This document shows positions 27,401 to 39,400 of a stretch of 64,000 nucleotides of DNA, piece by piece. Positions within the stretch are counted from its first letter, which is position 1, and every line of letters begins with the position of its first letter. The notes beneath the pieces are model-generated. The model ran no database searches and had not been told where the DNA came from. It was given only the letters and a program-made list of their open reading frames with translations. The stretch spans positions 54,012,702-54,076,701 of the forward strand of contig NC_065881.2 in the NCBI RefSeq assembly GCF_932274485.2, in the 5' to 3' direction. The translations under genes and the position numbers were made by a program. The stretch is from Patella vulgata (taxonomy: Eukaryota; Mollusca; Gastropoda; Patellidae).

Positions 27401-30400
27401 TATTAATTATTACCATTACATGCATGAATAAACATAATTAATTACTATATATTTAAATGTAACTTTTATATTTTCAGAGAAAACATGCATTAAGATCTTA
27501 CTCACAAGCATTACAGATCTATAAAAGTAAACATTGGTCTCTAGCAGAGGTAAGAAAAATAAAACATATGATTTGATAATATATTGATTCTATCTGTGTT
27601 GATATAATATTCTGGATATTAGAAACTTTTCAGTTTTAATAAATTAAAACATTAATTTATTTCTATTTTGTAGGATCACATTCATTTTACTATTGGACGT
27701 CAATCATTTAACTTGAAACAATTGGAAAATGCTACTGCTGCATTTAAACATCTTCTGGGTGAAGACAGCTTACAGGTTCCCACTCAACAGGGTTCCTTCT
27801 TAAGAGAATATCTCTTTGTTTATAAGGTACTATTAGTTGGTGAAAAATCTCCATTTTTCTAACATTCAAAATAGCATAAAAATCATAAATTTTCATCATT
27901 AATACTGGACCAAATACAATATAAATAGCACCATTCAATTTCTTGTAATAAGAATGTTTCTTAATGTTATTTTACAATTTATCAATTCAACTACCGTATT
28001 TTACGGGGTATAAGTTGCTGTGGAGTATAAGTTGAGTCGTTGTTTTTCCAACCTTATATGTCGAAGTGGTATATAATACCGTGTTTTTCAACTCCACAGT
28101 AGCAATCTTTTATCAAGTTTTTTGACTGCTATATATCCTAATCTTAATACCAAGAAAAAATGGCCCATAATATTAATTAATGTAAAATAATCAGTTTATA
28201 GATGTGGAACTAACTTGATAATATTCCAAATTGTGTCCTTTGTTTATTTAAACCAGTTTTCCTGAAATTGTAGTCTATGGATATTCATACACTCACACTG
28301 CTAATCAAAACTGGACATTGCTAATCAATTTGCCTGAATTTATCTAACTTGATAACTAATCGAGACCCCTGTATATACATTTTATACTTCACTATTTTGA
28401 AAATATATATAATGTATTTGGGTTTATTTAAAGCAACTGTTAAGTCAGGAAGCAGGAGAAAATAGTTCTTATGGTCGTCTACCAGAATTACCGTTACCTA
28501 ATGTAAATGCTAATGCCACTAAAGTATTGTTAGGAAAGAAATCAACTCCATCAGGTATGTTAAATGTTTCAATAAATTAGAATGCTTAGAATGAAAATGA
28601 GGATTGTGATAAATTGAATCCATATATTATATTTTGAATCTTTAACAATCTACAAATGCAACAGATTCATAAAGTTGCAAATCAGAACATTGACATTATT
28701 TTTTCCGTGGAATCGAAAGGTAATATCTGTTTCAATCTTAATTCTGATAGATATGTCTAAATAGATTACACTGAAATTGTTGCTTAAATATTCAAAATAT
28801 AGTATTTATCATATTTTCAAATTATGTTTTTTCCTCCTGTTTAGAAAATGTACGTAAAACGCCAGCATCAGGAATATGGTTTGATGAAGACCCAGCTAAT
28901 GTAACTGTATGGCAGAAGCTAGAAGAAAATCTGGTGAAATCAGCTAATCATGGTAGTTTATCTGCCATGTTTCAACAAACAATCCAGTGTTTTACAAATC
29001 ACACAGAAAATAAATATAGTCCAACAGGTTTTGTAGGAGGTAAGGCGGTTGTTAATAAAAATATAATTCAGAAGGTACTGCACACAACTTGGGTCAGTAT
29101 AGGAAGCAATAGTATATGGTGATAATTTTGTCAAATATTTTCATGAAACTAGGATAGTCAATAGTTTCATGTACCAAATGCTTGGGTTAAGTCTACCTAG
29201 CACAGGTCAAGTGCAAATATGTTTAAATGAAGTATATATATATATAATTATTTTAGCCTTTACATTTGAAATAATAATAAACATGTAAAGAAAAATTGTA
29301 TTTAATAAAAACTTGTTACTGCTATTATTTCTTCTAAATTCTGTTTTAGAACCAATTACTGTTGAAGTCAATGTAGAGAATCCACTACAAGTAACGTTAG
29401 TATTATCAGAAGTCATGTTATTATGGAGTTTTTTACCATGTATAGCTGGTACAGATAAACCACAACTTATATCTAATGAAATATCTACAGGTGTTAAGGT
29501 AATACAAATTTATGGATTTTAGTCAGGTTTCTGCCAATACTCGATTGATGTTCAGTCTATCCTTTTATTGAGAATCGTAACTCTACAACTGAGGTTGTGT
29601 TATTTCTAAACAAATAGGCAGAAGTGTCGAAAGACCATTGTTGCATGTTGATTTTGTGACATATATACAGGTAGCTTAAATAGACTGGATGTAAAGCATA
29701 CCACTTCAATGAATGTATGTGTACTAGTGAAATAACATCTTTCTATTTTTAGAATAATTTAGCTGATGAAATAATTCAAACTGCTGTTATAAAAGAAGTT
29801 GTGTTACAAGGAAAAGAAAGTCAACCAGTGAGTTATTTGATTAATCTAGAAATAACTTGAGCAGTCTCCATGTAAATAAAGCAATCTTCTATAAAGACAG
29901 ACATATTCCCCATATTTATATGTAAATATCAGATATTATATCATCACTTTGCTAGCTGAAGTGTTCATGATGTGTTGTTATTTTTCAATTTAAGAAACAA
30001 AATTGCGGCGCCTATCCGACTGCTCACAAAGAAGGAGCATGAGGTGGGGAAACATTTGCTTGTTTTATTATTTATAATGATGTCATTGTTTTGTAGATTC
30101 ATCTGACATTAGTACCACGCCAACCCGGTGAGTTAAGAATTGTAGGATTAGCTTATAATCTGGGTACAACACCTCAACAGCCAGTTGTAACATTACCAGG
30201 AGAATCCAATAAATCCAGTTATTTTAGTAGTGTATTTGTTCGTGGTAAACAGAGATTAGAGGTACAAGGACCTCGTCTTAATAATACTAAAGAAGATAAA
30301 GTCAACAAAGCGTATGGTCCAGATAGAAGACTTGATTTGGTTATACAAGAAGAGATGCCAATATTACAGGTAAAAAGAATTTCTAAGAAATAAAGAATTG

Positions 30401-33400
30401 TCTTCCCAGACTCCACTGGTGTCCTTGATTCGAAGCCTTGTGAGAACTGAGAAACTTCATGTCTCCGGGTAAGGCCGAGACCAGAAAAGTTTGTCTTGGA
30501 TAGAGAAACAGTGTGTATTGAAAAATTAAGTTCTATGTGCAATTAAGTGGTGCAGGTAAAACGTCCTTTAGTTGTTAGAATTTGAAGAAGTCTAGGTTGA
30601 GAGGCTGTTGGCCTGGCATAATTGTGCATACTGTAGACATCATTCACTATAGAGTTTCAAAATGACTGAAAACAATTCCTTTCCTTTCTAGATTCAAGTG
30701 TTTAGGATTGTTTTAACTCTTTAATATATTTATTAAAGGTTCAGTAAAAATTATTTTATTCTTCAGGTGAATTTCTGTGATTTTCCGGATGCTTTATTAT
30801 GTGGTGAAGTTCATTGTATAGAAATAGAATTTACAAACTGTGGTCGTAGCCCTTTAAGAACACTTAAACTGACTACCAGTCATCCAGAGTTTTGTACGTT
30901 TGGTGTTGGATCCGATTTACCTAAATATCCATACGTCTATCAGCAGCGTTCGAGTAAAACTGATACTTCCATGTGTGATAAAATTGATAAAAAGGATTTT
31001 TTTAATGTGTCAAATGTTCTGGACATTCTGTTAAGTGATAATGTATTGAAGCCAGGGGAGACAATATCGCTACCAATGTGGTTACGAGGAAATGATATAG
31101 GAGGTGTGCACGAAGTAGATTTCTTGTTTTATTATGAACCTTTAACTCATCAATCGAAAATCAAGTAAGTAAAACTATTTGAAATATGATCAGAAAAATG
31201 AGAACTTATATGTAACGTTGCATCCATCATTGCAAGTGTTATATTCTTCAAAATGCTTAAGGTCTCATTTGAACACATGTTTTATTCAGCCATGTTTATA
31301 CATATATGAGGGAGAGAACTCCCAGTGACCAGAAAACCAATAGTCCAATTTATGGACTTAGAACATATTATTACAGAGAGGTCAGTTTTCTCCATCTTTG
31401 TTTGTTACATATCTGAAATTTGTAGAATGCACCGTCTTATTCAAAATTATGCAGCTTCAGAATCAAACATAGTTCTTGCTCTTGAAAGTTGTTTATGTAG
31501 AACAGAGAAATTATTGAAATCCTTTAAATTTCATAGTTTATACTATCTGCTATTTAAAGGGACAATAACACTCTTGCTGGCTTGACAGCTCCATTCTAAG
31601 TACTAGATGTGTTAGTGTCTTACCTGTTGTGTAAATTATCCATTTAATCCTATTTTACTTGTCCAGAGGGTTCAAAAATATTTTTAAATCCAAGTCACAT
31701 TTGAAAAGCTTTACATCAGGCTTTTCAAATCATTTAGTTGAATTTTTCCAATGTTTTAAATTAGGTGTGTTAAGATGAAATTTGTATCATCAATTAATTT
31801 GAATATTGTAAAATAGTACAATTTGTTGACCAGAATAAAGATTGGGACATATTATTCAGTTACAACAAGAGTGGTATTGAGCCTTTAATGAAAATCATAT
31901 TTTTCTTTTGTTTCTTTAGATTTTTTACGTAACGTAAAATGTAACATATATCTAGGTGTCATCCATTGATATTTAATCATATTGTATTTTTTGTAGGTAT
32001 AGGATTTTACGACATCGTGCAATTATTAATACAGTAGAATCACTTAGTGTTCATGTATCAGCTTTTCAATCAAGTGCTTGTGTTAGTCGTAATTCAGGAG
32101 AGGAGCTCAACTCGTGTACAATATCATGTGAACTGGAAAATCTAAGTCAGGTAGGTCTATTAATCACATTGTACATCTATAAATACATGAAGTGATCATT
32201 AACTCAAGATAGAATAATGTTAGTTTTTATACGTCCACATGATGTGGACGTGTATTGTCGTTGACCCCCTTCCATCCGTCCTTCCATGTGGAATTTGTTT
32301 GTGGACACCCTGCAGGTCACAATTTTTAACTGATTTTGAAACTTAAAATGTAGGTCTATCTCCCAAAGATCTTGTTCCTTTCGAAATTGGCATGTATTGG
32401 AACATAACTTCCTGGATTATGGCCCATGATTGTTCGAAAAATCACGTTTTTAGCTTGTGGAAACTCTAGAACTACTAGAAGTCACAATTTGTGTAAAAAA
32501 CGTTCAAATACATCACCGTTATACACCAATGAGTTTGATTTTCGCAGATAGTGTAAAAGTATGTAATACCAAGGTTGTGAACCCTCTAGAAGTCACAGTT
32601 TTTGCTTGATCTTAATGAAACTTCAAATTCAATAATTTCTGTTAATTTCTTCTGGAGTTATGGCCCTTGTTTCACTTTGTTGCACACTGTGAATGATCGA
32701 ACGACAAAATTTATCATCAATCTATATGAAATTTATACAGACAATTCAAATTAATGACACGAAGTCTCCTATTTCAGCAATTTCCAATAATTACATCTAG
32801 AGTTATTGCCCTTATTTAACTTCGTTGAACCTTGTGAGCATTTGAATGACGAAAGTTGAGTTGAACCTTGTGAACGCTCGAATGATGAAAGTTATCATCC
32901 GATCTGTATGAAATTTATATGCATTATTTAAATTAGTGAAACGAAGAAGCCTATTGAATTTCAGCAATTTCTGTCAATTTTACATGGTTGAACTTGTGAA
33001 AGTTCGAATAACAAAAGTTATAATCTGATCTGTATGAAATTTATATGCATTATTTAAATTAGTAAAATGAAAAAGCTGGTTGAATTTCAACAATTTCTGT
33101 AAATTACTTCCAGAGCTTAGTCCCTTGTTTCAGCTTCAGCTAAATGCCCCCATATCTACAAAAGAATAAATATCCGACAAGCATTGTCGACCTCTCGGAT
33201 ATTTTAGCTGCTGTGGGCGTATGGTTTGTTGCCTGGCAACCTATCTTTTATGTGCAAATACATCAAATATTTCTTTTCTGTATTTAGGTACAGATTCAAA
33301 GACCTCACATTCAAGAATTACAGATAACCCAGGTATCTTGTGTAAGTCCAGTATGGCAGATATCTAGTCTTAGTACCTGTGATCAGAAAGGTAAGGTATT

Positions 33401-36400
33401 ATTAAGTGAAACACACGTCCAGGTTTTATCTTCTGCAGCGATAATTGATGTATTGATGGTTATTCCCTGTATCAACCTTCTGTAAAGTCATTAGTGGTTG
33501 ATATTTAGGTAATATTATTCTCTAATAATCAGAACCCCAATAAACCATTGATCAGAACGCACATACTTTGAATTTCACGTGCACAAGTCATGCAGTGATT
33601 GATATTGATAACTATTACTCATGAATGCCCTAATACCTGGCGATAATCTTTTTATAGGTTGTTTCAATGGCATTTAGTAATTGAACTGGAGTATACAAGT
33701 CACAATTCTATGGAATACAATTACTGCTTATTACTAAGCGACGTTTCTACTAGGCTTCTCTAGTCATTATAAAGCAATGATAAAATATGAAAATATAACA
33801 AGACAGTATATACATACACACAACAACCAGTCAGCATTAACTAAGTATTGTTGTGTGCAGGTGTATATATTGTCTTGTTATATTTTCATATTTTATCATT
33901 GCTTGATAATGACTAAAGAAGCCTAGTCAGAACATCGCTTAGTAATAAGCAGTAATTGTATTCCATAGAATTGTTTATAGAGTCGGTGTGTAAGTCAGAT
34001 AGCACCCCATTTCCATGGTTATTATTATACTATTCAAAAAAAGTAGGGGATATTTGATTTTGGGGGCATAATACTAAAATATGCAAATGACTACGAAAAA
34101 AGTCACTATAGAACCTAACAGAAGAAACATTTCCAGTTACATGTGACGCCCAAACGCACCAATAGCTACCGCATGGAATGCAGGTGATGCTTGGGATCAT
34201 CATGGGGGTCCAACCCAAGATTTGCACGACTCTGACTTTGAATGTTACAGTCATTGTGGCATTGAATTCCAGGGTGGAAACATCAGTTTAATTGTTTTAG
34301 TGACCAGAAAACAAATTTTGATATGCGTCGGCTTACCCAAAATGAAAGGTTACGTGCCCTTGGCATGCTACAGATCGGCACAACACAGGCGGTTGTGGCG
34401 CGGACGATGAATGTTTCTCAGTCTGTCATAAGCAGGCTATGGTCCAGATACTGTGATACACAATCTGTACAGGACAGACCACGCTCAGGTCAACCAAGGG
34501 CGACAACTCAAGCCCAGGATCGATTTATCCGTACCTTGGCCTTGAGAAATCGTGTCATCACAGCAAATCAGATCAGCGCTCGTCTTCAAACAGACACTGG
34601 TGTGAGAGTGAGTGGCCAGACGATTCGGAATCGACTGCATAGGGGTCACCTTCGCGCCCGACGTCCTCGCGTGATCCCTTGTTTGAGAGATCATCACATT
34701 CAGGCAAGACGTCGTTGGTGTAGGGATCGTCAACACTGGGATAATCGACGCTGGAGCAATGTGATGTTTTCAGATGAGTCAAGGTTCACTGTTGATTTTT
34801 TGGACAGACGTAGGAGGGTGTGGCGTCGTCGAAACGAGCGCTTCCAAGACGTTAACGTCATCAGACATGATCGATTTGGGGGTGGTTCTGTTATGGTGTG
34901 GGGAGGCATCACTGTTGCTGGAAGAACGTCTTTACATGTTGTTGCAGGGCGTGTTACAGGCCAGTACTACCGGGACAACATCTTGGCAGTCCATGTTGTG
35001 CCGTTCGCACGGCGTCATGGCCGCCGTTTCATCTTCCAGGATGACAACGCAAGATGTCACAGGGCCAGGATCGTTACAGGTTACCTCCAACAACAGAACA
35101 TCACCACATTACCTTGGCCAGCACTGAGTCCCGACCTCTCCCCCATCGAGCATGTCTGGGACATGCTTGGACAGAGGTTACGTCAACGTCAACAACGTCC
35201 TGCCAATGTCCAAGAACTTGCTGCTGTGTTGCAACAGGAATGGGACAATCTGGACCAAAATGACCTTAGATGTCTCATTAGGAGTATGCCACGTCGGATC
35301 AATGCTTGTTTGGCAAACAGAGGAGGATTTACCCGTTACTGACTTGGTTGTGATGCTGTGGTAACTTTGCTGTTTGACCCCGGGTATCATTTTACCCTTA
35401 TAATGGTCAGTCTGTGCCTTACTTAGTCTAACGATCATTTGGAATAAATCGATGAATGTGAACTTCATTTCATTTTGTCATTTGTTTCTTCTTCAGTTTC
35501 ATTAGGTGACTTTAATAACACTTAAAAATCAAATATCCCCTACTTTTTTTGAATAGTATATTTGAAATAAAAATTACAGGCTCTGCCCTTATAACAACCC
35601 GGAAAGTGGTTGCTATCTACTACTTATTAGGTATATAATTTAGTTTTTGAGATAAAAACATGATGAAATGGCATTTAGACAGGAGTAAGAGAAAGATGAT
35701 TTTTTTGTATGTAGTACATGTCAATAATTATTAATATATTGACAATGCCTCTTATGCTTTTTGACAGGTATTAGAATCGGTAGCAGAGAATGTCTTCAGC
35801 TGGTTCTGAAGGGAACAAAATCAAACCAAAGAAATGGTAATAAAATGTTTCTAATAAATCAGGCTCTATATTTCAAATTGTTGTCTTATTCTATCACAAA
35901 ATTCCATTGGAAAATATCAGGGTTGGGTTGCTGGCCGGGTAGACGTCTTTGTTTTGTCATCTCTCTTCCAAAAACTACATATATTTGTTCCCTCTCTCAA
36001 TAGATTAAAGAAACCAAAATTTTATTTAAAAGTGTTTTTGATGGCCCCATCCACTAAGGCAACACAAATAAAATAAGTTGTTTCTCGGGCACCGCCCGCA
36101 CGCAAAATTGGTTTCTCGTGCGGCCTATTTATTAGTCTTGATGAAAAATAAAAAATATGTAACGCCCGCCCGAACATCGATAAGCAAGTCATAAAAACAA
36201 TATGCCGCATGTATCTACATGCCCCATACGTGAAAATCCATTTAAATGTATTAAACTGATTCAGATGTAAACGCTCATTTACGGGTCTTTTTTATTGATA
36301 TCGAAAGAACCTCCATTTTTGTATCACGTGATTTTAATTACCTCCCCTTGTGAACTAGAATTTGATTCGTGTTAAATACCGAAAGTTATTGACAACAATG

Positions 36401-39400
36401 CAATGTATTTCAATCATTCGATCTTAATCGGCTCATTATTGCCGGCTTCAGTCGGTCCATGTTTGAAAAAATCCTACTTATAAAACAATGAATCGTAGAA
36501 CAGGTTAATTATTATAACTTGTGGCTACGAATACGATACGATGATATTGATAGTCACCATACCTTGCCTTAGTCAGAATCTGGGTCATTAGCACATTTAA
36601 CGGTACTTTTGATAATCCGGAAAATAATAATTGGATTACACATTTGATGGTTTTACTGACCAGTTGTTAGTTAAATTTAAATAGTCATTCTATATAAACC
36701 CCGGATAGAACGCCTGAGAAACACACCGAATATCCTGAGAAACAGTAATTTCCCAAATCCCGATGACACGTGACATGCATTGGTTGGAATTAGGTCAATC
36801 ATTATAAACCAGCGATACTAGATTTAGATCTACTGTCGTTTACTGTGATGATTATTTTTGATACACATGCTGACAGAGGCTTACTCTTTAAAATATTGTA
36901 GTTATTATGGACGGCTATTAATAGTCGTACGGAATTTTATTTTAAACCAATTTCAATTATGGTTGTCAGTATTAGTAAGCTAATTACGTGAATTAAATAT
37001 GGAAAATTATTTTCCTTTCAGTCAGTGTTCAGTGTTTGAGTAGACTTGATTTTTGGGTTTATGTTCTAAGTATGTATAATATATAACTGAAAGCAAAACC
37101 GTAGACAAGTAATGACTTTCTCATTAAAAAAAAAATACAAGGCCGCCCTCCCGCCCCAACAATTTTCAACAATAGCCAAATTTTATTTTGCACCATCCTC
37201 TAGCCAGAAATGAGGTAAAAAAAAAAAATAAACCGCCCTCCCCCCCTATAGTTTCAGCTGTCAGTTGCCCGAGAAACGAGACATTTATTTTGTGTAGCCT
37301 AATATTATCTGACACACAAATTCTAAAAGTGGTGTGCTTATGTATTGCGCTTTTGATTGACCCCCCCCCCCCCATGTGAATAAACAGGAACAATAAAATA
37401 GGATATTTATTGTGAAATGATTGTCACCACCCAGACAATTAAAAGTAATCAAATAAATTGAAGTATGGTTACAAACATTAGTTGTATGTATACAAATCTA
37501 TAGAATTGGTTATTTTATTTTCCAGGTGGTAATTTATTAATTAGTGAAGTGCCCTTTGATATCGAGCAGGTATGATTCTTTCATAATGAGGGGGGTTGGA
37601 TGGCTGAATGGTTAGCGTGCGCGCGCTGTATCATAAAGTCTGTCATTGAGTCGACTGGCGTGGTTTCGAATCCCCGGTTGTACGTGACAAGGAGTAGGGT
37701 CGCCTGTCCAACCTCGTGGATTTTCTCCGGGTCCTCTGGTTTCCTCCCACTGCTAAAGACCCCTACGCGCAAGCGAATTATTGAAATAAAATTAAACCAT
37801 ATGTTAGTCCCGAAATGACCTAGTTTGTGTCGAGTGGACGTTAAACCCCATCTCTCTCTCTCTGTCTTTCATAATGAATACACATGAACAATAATATATG
37901 GTCTATAATATATATCCACCTGTCTTTAAAACAAAATAATGTGTACGAGTTGAATTGCTCTCTGTTGTATATTCTTTTAGTTCTAAAATGACAATTTGTG
38001 CACATTTGAGTTCTTAAAAATATATAGATGTCGAGATATACCAATGTCACTGAGGTTGCTTGTTGTTAAAAAATAAACATCAATGGGTTAATTTAAGAAA
38101 ACCTTTTTGCTTGAAGTGATTAATTCCTTGAAAAAAAAAATAATCTATGTGATCTCGTGAAATAAACTAAGAAGTCGTAAATCCATAAATTTGTGTTTTT
38201 TATAATATGGTCTCTATCAATATTTTTCAGGTGAATAGTGTGTCTACACCTTGCTGTGATTTTTACTGTCGATCACAAATATGGCATGAGACTCGTAGAA
38301 AACAGGATACTGCCGGTGATAAAGATAGACAGTTTGAGATGTTAAATCAAGCTTTAAATGTAAAGATGATCTTAATATGCCTGTGGAAGGTAAACATCAG
38401 ATTGTTTTATCTCAAGATTTCAACTACATTTCCTAACGGCTATTTATAATGATGGATGTAATGCACATGACTGAGTGTGCTTATTCTGTCTGAAACACCA
38501 GATACCACTTCTTATTTTCTTGAAATGTTCATAGTCAACAAATTCTATTGTTCTTTTTCTAATGTACTGCATATGGTATGTGTGTATGTAATTGTAAATT
38601 AAAAATGATAAGCATCAGAAATCCTTCACTTTTTATACACCAATATTTTCATGTGGACATATTTTGTCAACACGCCCCGTCCGTCTGTACATCCGTCCAC
38701 AATTTGTTTGTGGACCTTCTGCAGGTCACAATTTTTATACGTCTACATTTTCAAAATGGACTTATCTTGTATGGCAACCACTGGTTGCATAAGAAATACA
38801 AATTTATTCAGATATTAAATAACTTCAATGGCATTACTACTGTTCCATGGATTTGAATGTTTCAGGCTTTCGTTGCTCAGGAAAATGGTCAGATGAAGAT
38901 ATTAGTGGGTCAGCATCATATTCACTTAGAAACAGTTAATAACGTTGTTACTTCATATCCATTAGTCTTAGTAAGTATATCAATAAAATAATAATTTCAA
39001 GGAATTTTGCTTGAGAAATTTGTAAGCACTGTATCTTTACCGTAAAGCAATCGTTTGTTGTCTAAACAGCACTCAGCACAATATATCGGCCCATTATGAT
39101 CACCTAAATTCTTAACGAAGAATAATTTGTATTTTGGTTTTCACATTTTTTAAACTATTATTATTAGATAATGAGTAAAAATAAACAAATTGAAACACAT
39201 GGCTTCACTGTGGACGTCAGTGAAATAATATTTATATAGGCATTATTTATTTATTGAATGATATCCATGTATTTTTTCTGTAGGCGTCATCTGATCAAAC
39301 TCAGCTAAAATTTATACGAGAGATTGAACCTGAAAATGAAGTTAAACCACGACCTGAAGTTACAACTAAACTTGTCAGCTATTCATTTCTATATAAAACT

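Noticed and set aside
31325-31585. 86-codon open frame after TRAPPC8 exon 20
   Set aside because: Lies in the intron and runs into the TTAA MITE; TRAPPC8 phase and homology continue directly from exon 20 to exon 21.
37600-37700. A tRNA gene suggested by the A and B boxes near 37600-37680
   Set aside because: The box spacing is too long for a tRNA, the cloverleaf does not close, and the unit continues into a SINE body and tail with a target duplication.
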